Assembly (NCBI RefSeq): GCF_014898055.3
Contig: NW_023601543.1
Location: forward strand, 59,967,782-60,031,781
Source: Talpa occidentalis
Lineage: Eukaryota; Chordata; Mammalia; Eulipotyphla; Talpidae
Direction: 5' to 3'
Length of the DNA: 64,000 nucleotides
Positions within the stretch are counted from its first letter, which is position 1, and the number at the start of each line of letters is the position of its first letter. The position numbers and the translations under genes are program-made. Below are positions 1 to 9,285 of this stretch, in pieces. The notes below the pieces were generated by a model, which ran no database searches, was not told where the DNA came from, and saw only the letters and a list, made by a program, of their open reading frames with translations.

Positions 1-67
1 CACCAGCCCTATCCCTTTACTCAGAGGTTACTGCTGAGAATAATATGATGAGTTCCTTTTAGACATT

Positions 68-90
68 CCACACACACACACACACACACA

Positions 91-134
<44 letters not shown>
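68..134. repeat. compound microsatellite (CA)n(CT)n
   Basis: About 12 CA units run directly into about 20 CT units. It is a simple repeat, likely polymorphic in length. Confidence 0.97.
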
Positions 135-137
<3 letters not shown>

Positions 138-769
138 AAATTTGAAGGAATATTTAAAATGGTCTAAGGTCTGCTGATATCAGAAAATATATAGAAGAAA
201 ACATAGGAAAAACTCTGATGAGTTGATGGGGTCACCCATTGAGGTCCTTGGGTTACCTTTGACTAATGCTTTAGCAGTTTCCCATCCAGTGGCATACAGC
301 GAGTTTACTAAGGAAAACGGTGTCTGCGTAGACCCAAACAGGCAAAAACGGCATTTTAAAAAAGGCAGGTTTAATAGTGAAAAGAGAAAGGAAAAAAGAA
401 GCACCTGCATAGACACAGGCAGGGAGAGAGCTGCTGCATTTTGCCAGGGCAGGAGTTGTTCTTATATAGTGTTCTTTTGTGGGCTTCATTCCTTTGTGAA
501 CTTTATCTATTATTAAATTGATCACTTCTAGAGACTGATTAATCTGTAATAAGTGGTGATTCTTTGTAATGACCTTCAGTCTCAATATCCCCACCTCTGG
601 TCTGCTGCCTAAGGAGTTTCCATTTCTGTAGCTGTTTTGATGACTATGTTAACCATTCTGCCCGCCCCTCCCCCACATCTAGTTTCTGGATCTATGAAAC
701 CTCCATCCCAAATTCTCTACTCTAAGACTCTATCAACTCCATGACATCACTTTCTGTTAAGTCTTCTGG
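135..769. other. unassigned sequence, possibly an old antisense LTR
   Basis: No convincing exon is visible. Short open frames on both strands (for example 223-516 plus and 271-594 minus) overlap each other and show no domain. The composition resembles an eroded LTR, but I see no terminal TG...CA pair or target duplication, so the class stays open. Confidence 0.35.
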
Positions 770-1138
770 AACTCAACTACAACAAAGGAAACAAAAGCAA
801 AAATAAACAAAGGCAACTACATCTAATTAAAAAGCTGCTGCACAGCAAAGGACACTGTCATTGAAATGGAAAGGCTCCTTATTAAATGGGAGAATATATT
901 TGTATATCACACACACATATCACACATCACACAATCAACAAGGGGTTAATAGCCAATATCTACAAAACATTCACACAATTCAAACAAGAAAGGCAATCAA
1001 AAAATGAGCAGAAGTTCTGAATAGATGCTTCTCTAAAGTAGGCATACAAATGACCAACAGGTACATGCAAAAATGTTCATTATCACTTATCATCAGGAAA
1101 ATGCAAATCAAAACCACAATGAGATACAGTCACAGAAT

Positions 1139-1290
1139 ATGATTTCCATAAAAAAAGGAGGTTCTGTGTTCTCTGCCCCACCTAATGAAGGTAAAGGGAG
1201 CAAGAGAGAAATTAGAAAGAGAAGACTTGGAGGAGGTGTGTGGAGTAGAGACGTGTGAAGAAGGCTGGCTTGCTTCTTAGCTTTGGACTG
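1139..1290 (+). mobile_element. 5' fragment of LTR (601-bp-family relative)
   Basis: About 150 bp resembles the first part of the LTR at 39286: a CCAT-A-rich start followed by GGAGGTTCT and CTGCCCCACC. L1 sequence resumes straight after it. Only the LTR start is present, so it is either a truncated LTR or a recombination remnant. Confidence 0.6.
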
Positions 1291-1581
1291 TCAGAATGGC
1301 CTATATCAAAACCAGTAAGTACTGGTGGGGGTGTGGAGAAGAGGAACGCTTGTACACTGTTGGTGGCAATGTAGACTGGTCCAGCCCCTATGGGAAATAG
1401 TATGGAGGTTTCTCAAAGATATACCATGTATTTGGACAATTCCACTCCTAGATATCTAACCAACAAATGCAAAACCACTAATTCGAAGGGCAATATGCAC
1501 TCGTATCTTCATTGCAGCACTATGTATAATCAAGTTATGGAAACAATCTAAGTGCCCACGAACAGAGGAGTAGATAAATAT

Positions 1582-1584
1582 GTG

Positions 1585-1613
<29 letters not shown>
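1582..1613. repeat. (AC)n microsatellite in L1
   Basis: About 16 AC units sit within the L1 3' part. An open frame on the minus strand here reads alternating Val-Cys purely because of the repeat. Confidence 0.95.
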
Positions 1614-1616
<3 letters not shown>

Positions 1617-1925
1617 TAAATGGAATACTATCAAATTTAAAAAACAAAAATAAATAAATACTAAATATTATCAACTTTAAAAATCTTGCCATTTGCCACA
1701 ACATGGATGGAGCTGGAAGGGAGTGTTATGCTAAATAAGTCAGAAGGAAAGTGAAATATATTGCATGAATTCACTCATATGTGGAATATAAAGAAACAAA
1801 ATAGAACAGACAAAACTAAGCCAAAACAAATGCTAGAAATCCAACTGCAGAGTTGAAGCTATCAGTAAGGGAGAGTGGGGGTAGGGAACAAATGGGAGAG
1901 GGGCTCAATGAACTATGGTGGAGTA

Positions 1926-2192
1926 ATTTTTTTTAAAGATTTAGTTATTTATGCATACAAGAACTGGGGTACAGACCAGAGGTGTTGGGGGTGAGAGGAT
2001 TCACCAGAGACAAGGTGGGGAACAGAACATGCAGACTGACGAAATACACTGCTGAGGGGAGCAGTGGGTGAGTCAGGAGAGGTCTGCTAAGCCATGTGGG
2101 TATCTCCCTGGCGGGGGATCGAACTCATGCTGCAGTGGCTGTGGATAGCTTCATAGGTTGCATCTTAACTCCTTGCACCACGAGGGAGGCCC
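1926..2192 (-). mobile_element. tRNA-derived SINE (Rhin-1-like), older type
   Basis: T-rich start, ATGCATACAAGAACTGGGG, and the reverse-complemented head ending in GGGAGGCCC. It is flanked by a CTATGGTG-GAGTA/CTATGGTG-CAGTA duplication. It lies inside the L1. Confidence 0.9.
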
Positions 2193-2239
2193 TATGGTGC
2201 AGTATCATGGGTGTTTTGGAGGTGGGGATGGTGTGGTAT

Positions 2240-2893
2240 TGTTATAGGGCAACCCCGATATAAAATAAAACGGGTTGCCTGGCTGTGGGTCCTCACCTGT
2301 GCGCTTAAAAGGGACTTATTAATACTCCACTACAGGGGCCTCCCCGGTGGCGCAGCGGTTGAGCGCTGGGTTGCGAAGCTGCCCGCAGCCTCTGCACTGC
2401 CGGTTCGATCCCCAGCCGCTCCCCGGCCACCGGAGGAGGGTCCCACATGGCGCGCAGACCTCTCCTGCCGCCCGCTGCTCCCCTCAGCAGTGTACTTCAT
2501 CAGTCTGCCTGCTCTGCTCCCCGCTCTGGCTCTGGTGAATCCTCTCACCCTCCCGCACTTCTGACTGTACCCAGTGCTTGTATAAATAAATAAATCTTAA
2601 AAAAAAAAAATACTCCACTACAGGCACACACAAAAGGTTAATAAAAGGTTTATTTACAAGGGAAAAGGAAATAAGGAAAATGTACAACTCAGGGAGAAAA
2701 TAGGGAAATAAACTCTTTAATGAGTCTGCCGACCTGGACCTGGAAACCCAAAGGCACTTTCAGAGCTGGCCACACGCTGCGAGCTGGCTGGGAGCCAAAA
2801 GTTCCCAGTGTCTTTTGGCTTTGGCCTGGGGTGGGGGTGGAGTCCACAAAGCCTGTAAGGAATTAGCTTTAGGACATCCTTTTCCCCCTAACA
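2240..2893 (-). mobile_element. solo LTR of an ERV1-like element, with a SINE inside
   Basis: Read on the minus strand it runs from TGTTAGGGGG to CCTATAACA. It is flanked by a perfect 4-bp duplication, GTAT at 2236-2239 and 2894-2897. A SINE (2336-2610) interrupts it; without the SINE the LTR is about 370-380 bp. It is the same family as the LTR at 41938-42400. The 4-bp duplication fits gammaretrovirus-type (class I) integrase. No internal retroviral sequence is present, so it arose by LTR-LTR recombination. Confidence 0.88.
2336..2610 (+). mobile_element. tRNA-derived SINE (Rhin-1-like), young type
   Basis: Head GGCCTCCCCGGTGGCGCAGC contains an A-box match (TGGCGCAGCGG) and GGTTCGATCCC is a near-perfect B box, so the head is tRNA-like with an internal Pol III promoter. 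The body carries CCACATGGCGCGCAGACC and the tail is (AAAT)n-CTTA(n). A duplication ATACTCCACTACAG lies on both sides. It interrupts the solo LTR and is therefore younger than it. Confidence 0.95.
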
Positions 2894-3160
2894 GTATTAT
2901 ACTTGAAGAGTTGTAAACCTGTACTCTTAAATCATATACAGTATTGTAAACCAATGTTGACTCAATTAAAAAATATGATACAATTTAAAAAATAAAAAGG
3001 GTAAAGTCTAATACCTTCCAAAATTCTGTATAGAAGTTTTTTTCATTTTCACCAATGGGGAAAATGGCACTTTGTTCATTTAATTTAATTTTACTGATTA
3101 TTACCAAATTAGAACATCGTTTTAATATATGTATTGTTCATTTATATCTCTTTAAAAATT

Positions 3161-3413
3161 TTTTTTTAAGATTTATTTATTTTTGCATACAAGAGCTAGG
3201 GCTCAGGTCAGAGGTGCAGGGGTGGGGGCGAGAAGATTCACCAGGGACAGAGTGGGAAACAGAACAGGCAGACTGACTGAAATACATGTGGGCGAGTCAA
3301 GAGAGGTCTGCTGCACCATGTGGGTTGCTCCCTGGCCTAATCGAACTTGTGCTGCAGTGACTGGAGATAGCTTGATAGTGCTGTCTTTAACCCCTGAGCC
3401 ACCAGAGAGGCCC
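3161..3413 (-). mobile_element. SINE, older type
   Basis: TTTTTTTAAGATTTATTT start, CATACAAGAGCTAGGGCTCAG, and reversed head ending AGAGAGGCCC. It is missing part of the middle after GAAATACA. Confidence 0.88.
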
Positions 3414-3664
3414 TTTTTTTTTTTCTTATTCCCCAAATTAATGGCTAACAGCCCTTTGAATTTTTTTCTAGGCTTTTTTTTTTTTTAACAATTTATAGGA
3501 ACTCTTAAAATACTTAGGGTTTTAATCCTTTGTCTGTTGTATAAATTAAACATGTTTTCCTCCTAATCTGTTCTTATTTTTCAATTTTGTTTCTAGTGCC
3601 TTTCACCATATGTAAATGATAAACTGTTAAAACTTAACTCTGTAAATCTTGTCCTTTGAGGCTT

Positions 3665-3997
3665 TTTTTTTTTTTTAATAGAGGCATGTTTTATTTATTT
3701 ATTTGTTTGTTTGTTTGTACAAGCACTGGGTACAGTCAGAAGCACGGGAGGGTGAGAGAATTCACCAGAGCCAGAGCAGGGAGCAGAGCAGGCAGAGGGA
3801 CCGAAGTACACTGCTGAGGGGGGGAGCAGAGCAGGCAGAGGGACCGAGGTACACTGCTGAGGGGAGCAGCGGGCGGCAGGAGAGGTCTGTGCGCCATGTG
3901 GGACCCTCCTCCGGTGGCCGGGGAGCGAACCAGCGCCGCAGAGGCCGCGGGCAGCTTCGCAACCCAGCGCTCAACCGCTGCGCCACTGGGGAGGCCC
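3665..3997 (-). mobile_element. SINE, young type, with internal tandem duplication
   Basis: It begins with poly-T then AGAGGCATGTTTTATTTATT, the reversed ACATGCCTCT tail. The segment starting GAGCAGAGCAGGCAGAGGGA is duplicated (3781-3823 and 3824-3866), which makes this copy longer than its relatives. CCTTTGAGGCTTT/CCTTTGAAGCTTT flanks it. Confidence 0.93.
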
Positions 3998-4249
3998 CCT
4001 TTGAAGCTTTTGAGTTCTTCCTTTCCTTAGGAAGGCTTTCGGCAATAAGATTAAAACAAATGTTTTTATTTGCTTTCAGGATTTCATAGGTTTATTTTTT
4101 ATATTTAGAATTTTTCCCTTAAAAATTTATTATGGAAAATTTCAGACATATAGTGATATTCTGATTTGTAATAAGAAATAAACATTTTTGATCCTCATCC
4201 CTGTATCTGGCACAAAACTCCTAAAACCCTTGGTATTTCCTGAGTGGTA

Positions 4250-4755
4250 AATGTGATAAAGGTGAAATGGGTGTCTTTTGTTATTCAGACAACAAGCCCC
4301 TTTTAGCTACACACCTGAGTTTAAGTTAATGCGGGGGCTTTTAGAAAGCCCCTTAGGTAACCTAAGGATGGGGCTGTTTGCCAGAGGAACCCACCTTGTG
4401 ATTTAAAGGTTGGAATTTTTAGCTTCCTGCAGGTCCCCGCCCCACATCCCCCAACCCCAGAGGTGGTAAAGAAGTTCCCTTTAAAAAACAAAAGGGCAAG
4501 TCTGGAGAGATTCTGGGTTGGAGAAAGTGTGGAGATGAAGGAAGGGTTCTGCTCCCCTCCCCACGGATCTTGCTCTGTGTCTCTTCCATCTGGCTGTTCC
4601 TGTGTTACATCCTTTGTAATAAATCTGTAATCTAGTCAGTAAGATGTTTCCCCTAGTTCTGTGAGCCGCTCTAGCAAATTCATCAAATCTGCGGAGGAGG
4701 TGTTGGGAACCTCCACTCTATAGGTGGTCATAATCTGAAATTGGATTCTTGAAAT
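4250..4755 (+). mobile_element. old LTR-like sequence
   Basis: About 500 bp ends with AATAAATCTGTAATCTAGTC, GAGCCGCTCTAGCAAATT and GGGAACCTCCACTCTATAGG. This resembles the R/U5 part of an old mammalian ERV LTR that I recognise but cannot name safely. An AATAAA signal lies near 4619. No target duplication was found. Confidence 0.6.
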
Positions 4756-5250
4756 TCTCCCTTTAGCTACCCCCACCGAGACCATTCCCTTATTCAGAAA
4801 GAACTATTGACAACAAGATATGCTTCCTTTCAGATCTTTTACCGGATATTTGCACACTTACCAAACTGGAGGATATATATAAGACAGTCCCAGGTATATT
4901 AGAAAAGACGGAGACTCAAAATGAAGTCCTCTTTGCCGGGTCCCACTGAGACTTCACACCTATTGCAGTTTCAGCCTCTCCTAAAAATGGAATTAATTAT
5001 AACTTATCAATCTGGAGTTTCTGGGTCAGCATAGTGGTCATCTGCACGATAGGACCCTTCCCTTGAAGGAAGGTGGCCTTGCCTGAAATAATCTCGTCCC
5101 ACCTATTTTTGATTTATAAAATCTTTCCATTTTGTGCAACTCCTTACAGAATCTACTTGGTTGATTGGGATGCTGCCCGATCGTGTATTGTCTAATAAAA
5201 TCAGTAAGATCTCTAAATTTATTTAGATCAATTCTTTTTTAATTTGTTTT
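4756..5250. other. unassigned, repeat-like
   Basis: No open exon. The end (GGGATGCTGCCCGATCGTG, then AATAAAATCAG) looks like the end of another ancient mammalian repeat, possibly an LTR, but I cannot place it. Confidence 0.35.
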
Positions 5251-5511
5251 TGTTTTTTTTTTTTTAAAGATTTATTTATTTATTTATACAAGCACTGGGT
5301 ACAGTCAGAAGTGCAGGAGGGTGAGAGAATTCACCAGAGCCAGAGCAGGGAACCGAACAGACAGACCGAAAAAGAAATACACTGCTGAGGGCACGGCAGG
5401 AGAGGTCTGCCGCGCCATGTGGGACCCTCGCCGGAGGCCTAAACGGCGCTGCAGAGGCTGCAGGCAGCTTTGCAGCCCGGCGCTCAATCGCTGTGTCACC
5501 AGGGGAGGCCC
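5251..5511 (-). mobile_element. SINE, young/intermediate type
   Basis: T-run, CAAGCACTGGGTACAGTCAG and reversed head AGGGGAGGCCC. Flanking TTAATTTG/TTAATTTTG duplication. About 15 bp of the middle is missing. Confidence 0.92.
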
Positions 5512-5562
5512 TTAATTTTGTTTTTTAAACAGGTGTAACAGTCCATAAACTACCACCTTAAA

Positions 5563-5566
<4 letters not shown>

Positions 5567-5598
<32 letters not shown>
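5567..5598. repeat. (TG)n microsatellite
   Basis: About 16 TG units. Confidence 0.96.
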
Positions 5599-5600
<2 letters not shown>

Positions 5601-5791
5601 TACCCTCTGGTTTTGTGCTTTATTTATTTTTTATTTTTTACATCATTGTTCATTGTTAAACAATCTTAAGATTACTGTTGTGGTAAAGTAAACATAACAT
5701 AAAATTTTCCATTTTAACCATTTTTTAAAAATATTTATTCATGCATACAAGAACTGGGGTACAGGCCAGAGGTGTGGGGGGTGAAAGGATT

Positions 5792-6392
5792 TGTAACAGG
5801 GTGGTCCCCAGGAAAGGGGGAGGTTCCAGGTTTCCTGCCCCACCCAAGGGAGGGTGGAGCTGAGCAGGGAGAGAAGAAGCTGCAGAGGAGACTGAGGAAG
5901 GAAGGAAGCAGGATGGAGCCAGAAGGAGACCTGGAGGAGGCGCATGGAGCCTAGAGACACGTGAAGAAATTGCGCTTGTCTTTTGGTCGTGGACTGGGTG
6001 ACACAGATGTGGGTGAGACCCGTGGGGAGGTGACAATGGCAGTTTTTATCTTGATGTTGATTTTGCTCTTTTCCTTCTGGGCTTGTCTGGTTGTATCTGA
6101 CCCTTTTCTGTGGGTCCCCACAGGAAGATGCTTTAGACTTGTGGCAGGCTTTGGGGCCTTGCTCTGGGCCAATCCTGCTTGGGTGGACTTTTACCCACGA
6201 GGGGACGGGTAACTTTGGGTGCTTGATTTAGAAACTAGATTGTTTGCCTTTCCTGTATTGTTTCCTAATTGTATTAAAGTTCCTTCCCATTAAAGTCTCA
6301 TATGTTTTGTGTTGATGCGGCGGATGGCAGAACCCTATATAGAATAGGCAGGTTTGCAGGGTTTGGGCTGCCCCTCTCCCTGCCCTGTAACA
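5792..6392 (+). mobile_element. solo LTR, 601 bp, ERV1-like
   Basis: It starts TGTAACAGGG and ends CCCTGTAACA, a perfect inverted end pair. The 4-bp duplication GATT (5788-5791, 6393-6396) is also visible from the interrupted SINE, which gives the empty site. ATTAAAG near 6293 is a likely poly-A signal. Close relatives: 41385-42604 (minus) and about 49619-50202 (minus). More distant relatives: 29219, 31500, 39286 and 1139. Confidence 0.92.
6036..6212 (+). other. 58-codon reading frame inside LTR
   Basis: An ATG with A at -3 and G at +4 opens a frame whose first 20 or so residues are strongly hydrophobic (MAVFILMLILLFSF...), followed by a Cys/Arg/Trp-containing stretch ending PRGDG. The ATG and the hydrophobic start recur in the other family copies. 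Differences between copies are mostly amino-acid changing, so I see no sign of selection. It may be fortuitous, a leader peptide or a decayed accessory frame. Confidence 0.35.
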
Positions 6393-6593
6393 GATTCACC
6401 AGAGACAGAGTGGGGAGCAGAACAGGCAGACTGACTGAAAGCACTGCTGAGGGGAGCAGCGGGCGAGTCAGGAGAGGTCTGCTGCGCCATATGGGTAGCT
6501 TCCTGGCAGGTTGGGGATGGAACTCATGCTGCCGCGGCTGGCGATAGCTTCATTGTGCTGAGACTGAACCCCTCGCACCGCCATGGAGGCCCT

Positions 6594-6805
6594 TTAACCA
6601 TATTTAAGTGTACAACTCAGTGATGCTAAGTATATTCTGTTAAAAGAAGAACTGAAGCATAAAAAAAATTTTAGTTTATAGAAGCAAAAATACATTCAAA
6701 TAGGGTAGTGCCAAAAAGGAGGGAGGGGAAAGATTTATATGGTACAGACTATGTGCAAGAGAGAAATTATTCGATTATAGCTGAAAGCCTAGATGGCTGT
6801 CTGTG
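6594..6805. other. low-copy sequence
   Basis: Nothing recognisable; no coding signal. Confidence 0.5.
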
Positions 6806-6811
6806 ATTGGT

Positions 6812-7369
6812 TGTGGGTCTGCTAAACTTAAGGGGCCTGTTAGGCTGCCATTATGGTTACCTGCAGTTCTGCATTCCTATACAAGGTCAGAATTGCGCTT
6901 CAGAACTGGTCAATCAGCCATAGGAGCCAAACCTTACAAGGTGCCTTTCACATCCATCAAGAGCAGAAAGCTTGATCACTCTGGGAAGGGTATGCATCAA
7001 GAGGTATGACCGGGAACGGCCCAGGGGGCCGAGGACTGATACATGAGAAGGGACCCCAGAAGCTGACCAGCGGATTGCCTTGTTGATAAGGTTAGGACCA
7101 TGGCCGTGGGGCTGGAGTCCAGTTTCAATTACGACACTTGGTCATCAAACTGATAACATGGTCAGCAGACTTGTGTCCCCCCAGCCCTAGAAAACATTCC
7201 TGGGTTTCACCCATCCTCTCTCCTTGTCCTCCTAACACACGTAGCTGATGCTGTATGATTATTCTATCAATTAAAAAGGCCAGGATCTTGCTCTAAGCAG
7301 CATCCTGCATTATGTAGCTTGCTCCACGACTCCCATGTCTTTGTCAGTGTGGTGTTGCCTAACGCAACA
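6812..7369 (+). mobile_element. solo LTR, 558 bp, with 6-bp target duplication
   Basis: It begins TGTGGGTCTG and ends GCCTAACGCAACA, bracketed by ATTGGT at 6806-6811 and 7370-7375. A 6-bp duplication is typical of class II (betaretrovirus-like, ERVK) integration. CAATTAAAAAGG near 7268 may be the poly-A signal. It shows no resemblance to the two 4-bp-duplication LTR families here. Strand is inferred from the poly-A signal. Confidence 0.7.
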
Positions 7370-7419
7370 ATTGGTTGTCCTTAGCCTTTTGATGTTGTAA
7401 CCTTGAGGCATTATAGACT

Positions 7420-7592
7420 TAGATGGTGCACCATCACCACAATCCCCTGTGCTCCTCCCTCCCTCCCTCAGATCCCTCTCCCTCCTCCTCCCCCGCAGGA
7501 TGTCTCTGGTTTAGAGATACATTCATTTTTAAAACTAAATATATTTCGTCGTATGTATATACCTCATTTTGTCTATCCATTAATCGGTTGAT
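7420..7592 (-). mobile_element. L1 3' end fragment
   Basis: GGTGCACCATCACCACAATC, a CCTCCCTCCC run and TGTCTCTGGTTTAGAG match the reverse-strand 3' UTR seen at 62700-62830. It is followed by an ORF2-end piece. Confidence 0.7.
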
Positions 7593-7794
7593 GGGTTTAA
7601 AAAAAATGGAAAAGGGAAGGTTTTGGACATAGAAAAAGAATTGCAATGTGGCTTTTCTTGATTGTAGGAGCTGGAGATCTACAATAATGAAGGATCTTTG
7701 TCCAAAACGTGTAATAATTAAATGTATAGTGATTTAGAATAGCATAATACAAAAACTGTTTTATCCATATAGGCGTATTTTCCTAGTCCATGTA

Positions 7795-7890
7795 AACCGT
7801 GTGAGTGACAAGGCACTGTTACTAGGTAGCCATGTGACCTTGAGCAGATTCTTAAAATAGCTTACTTAGCCTTGGTTTTCTTGTATGTAA
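7795..7890 (-). mobile_element. MIR fragment
   Basis: CCATGTGACCTTGAGCAGAT with a TTTTCTTGTATGTAACATGG-like core is the MIR central motif. MIR orientation is assigned loosely. Confidence 0.55.
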
Positions 7891-8235
7891 CATGGAAGCA
7901 ACTCTAAGGTTCTCACTCAGCTATAATTAAAAGCAATGTAATGGTTTATGCAAAATTGAGTATCAATTCTTCACAAAGAACATAAGGCCACTTAGGGCTG
8001 AAAAGTTGTTTACACTTTACATGTCAATAGATGAGCACATGCTACAACTTAGTATTCAGATGGAATTTAGCCACCAAAGTAATTTTCCGAGAAACGTAGA
8101 GAGATCTAGGACCTGACAACCTTCCTTCCATCAAAAGAGTATATGCATGTAGTTTAAAATTGTCAACTAGATCTATAAGTTTTCTTATACACCACTTTCA
8201 CCTTTTACATTGTTTTGGTCCTTTTCCTCTCTCCA

Positions 8236-8735
8236 GTTCAGCACTTTCCAATACAAATGTTAATGCTAGCCACATATGTAATTAAAAATTTTCTGATAGC
8301 CATGTAAAAAACGTTGAAGGAAACATGTGAAATTAGTTTTTGTAATATATTAATTTAACCTATCCCAAACATTATTTTAGTATGTAATCAATATAAGAAT
8401 TCATTCTGAATTTTACATTTGGGGGGACTAAGTTTTGAAATCTGGTGTGTTTTACACAGCACATTTCAAGGCAGATGTTAAATTTTCATTGGAAATATTT
8501 GATCTGTGTTTAGATTCATAAAATTACAATTGAAAAAGTAGATTCACATACCCACGTTATTCCAGATATTCTTAAAATTTCCCAACAACTGCTTTTGATT
8601 GTGAATTTTAAATTTTAAGTCAGGCTAAGTTAAATTACATCAAAATAAATGATTTAGTTTCTCATTCCCAATATTCCAAATGCTCACTAGCCACAGATGG
8701 TTAGTGGCTACTGTACTGAACAGAGCAGTTTTGGA
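8236..8735 (+). mobile_element. hAT-Charlie-type nonautonomous DNA transposon
   Basis: It starts near TTTCCAATACAAATGTTAAT-GCTAGCCACATATG and ends CACTAGCCACAGATGGTTAG-TGGCTAC-TGTACTGAACAGAGCAG, the two imperfect inverted ends of a familiar mammalian MER-type hAT element. The middle contains GAAATCTGGTGTGTTTTACAC. No transposase is present. Confidence 0.7.
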
Positions 8736-9285
8736 TGACAGGTTTGTATCACTATATCTTTATTTTTCATATTTTAGCATTAGCAGTTGTCTTCCCATAG
8801 TGGAACATAGAAAAGCTGGAAGGAGAAATCAAGTGCATGGGATAGGTGTCCCTTTTGGTGCTGTAATTAAATTATTATAATTAAATAACTTGATATTTTT
8901 CTTTAATAAAATGGGACAGAAAGATACTTGAATGTTCAGCTTAATTCATAAGCAAATTTAAGCAAAGTGCTAGGTATGCAGAACTAATAGAACCTGTAAG
9001 TAGGCAACTTGTAACTTGTAAGACAGTTGTAACATTTACTATCCCACCTACTCTTCTCAGAATATGATCTTGACATTCTTCCTATCAAGAGATAGGGTCC
9101 ATGTCCTGACCTGTTAAAACTAAGTGGACTTTTGTGACTGTTTTGACCAGTGGAGTACAACAGCAATGATACTGTGAGACTTCTAAGGTTATGTCCTGAA
9201 AGGTGATACAGCTGGTATATTCTTAAAGAGGAGAGCAGGTATGAAAGCTGTCTGACTGCCCTGAGGCTGCCGAGGCAGCCAAAAT
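8736..9285. other. low-copy sequence
   Basis: No supported gene or repeat. Open frames in both directions are short and unrelated to anything I recognise. Confidence 0.5.

Larger units (their letters stand above)
770..2998 (+). mobile_element. L1 3' end (ORF2 tail and 3' UTR), interrupted
   Basis: Sense-strand L1 ORF2 landmarks appear in order: AAAAGCTGCTGCACAGCAAAG near 830, AATGCAAATCAAAACCACAA near 1098, and ACATGGATGGAGCTGGAAGG near 1702. It ends in an A-rich tail near 2998. It is split by an LTR fragment (1139-1290), a SINE (1926-2192) and a solo LTR (2240-2893). Reading frames are broken, so this is a dead copy. Confidence 0.85.
5722..6593 (-). mobile_element. SINE, older type, split by an LTR
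   Basis: The two SINE pieces are 5722-5791 and 6393-6593. Together they make one older-type element flanked by TTTAACCAT on both sides. The break falls in GAGAGGATTCACCAG, exactly where the LTR 5792-6392 entered. Confidence 0.92.

Noticed and set aside
1456..1704. Frame with alternating Val-Cys residues
   Set aside because: Produced by the (AC)n microsatellite inside L1.
2345..2420. tRNA gene suggested by A- and B-box matches
   Set aside because: The tRNA-like head belongs to a SINE. It lacks a paired acceptor stem and is followed by the SINE body, so no functional tRNA is called.
2211..2564. Recurring open frames reading MAQRLSAGLRSCP... or RGRVREFTRARAG... across the window
   Set aside because: They are the GC-rich body of the SINE translated in different frames. 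They recur at every young copy and end in the SINE tail.
5725..6036. 103-codon minus-strand frame in the LTR
   Set aside because: Proline/serine-rich antisense of the purine-rich LTR start. It recurs at 42350-42676 and 49774-50292 only because those are the same LTR reversed.
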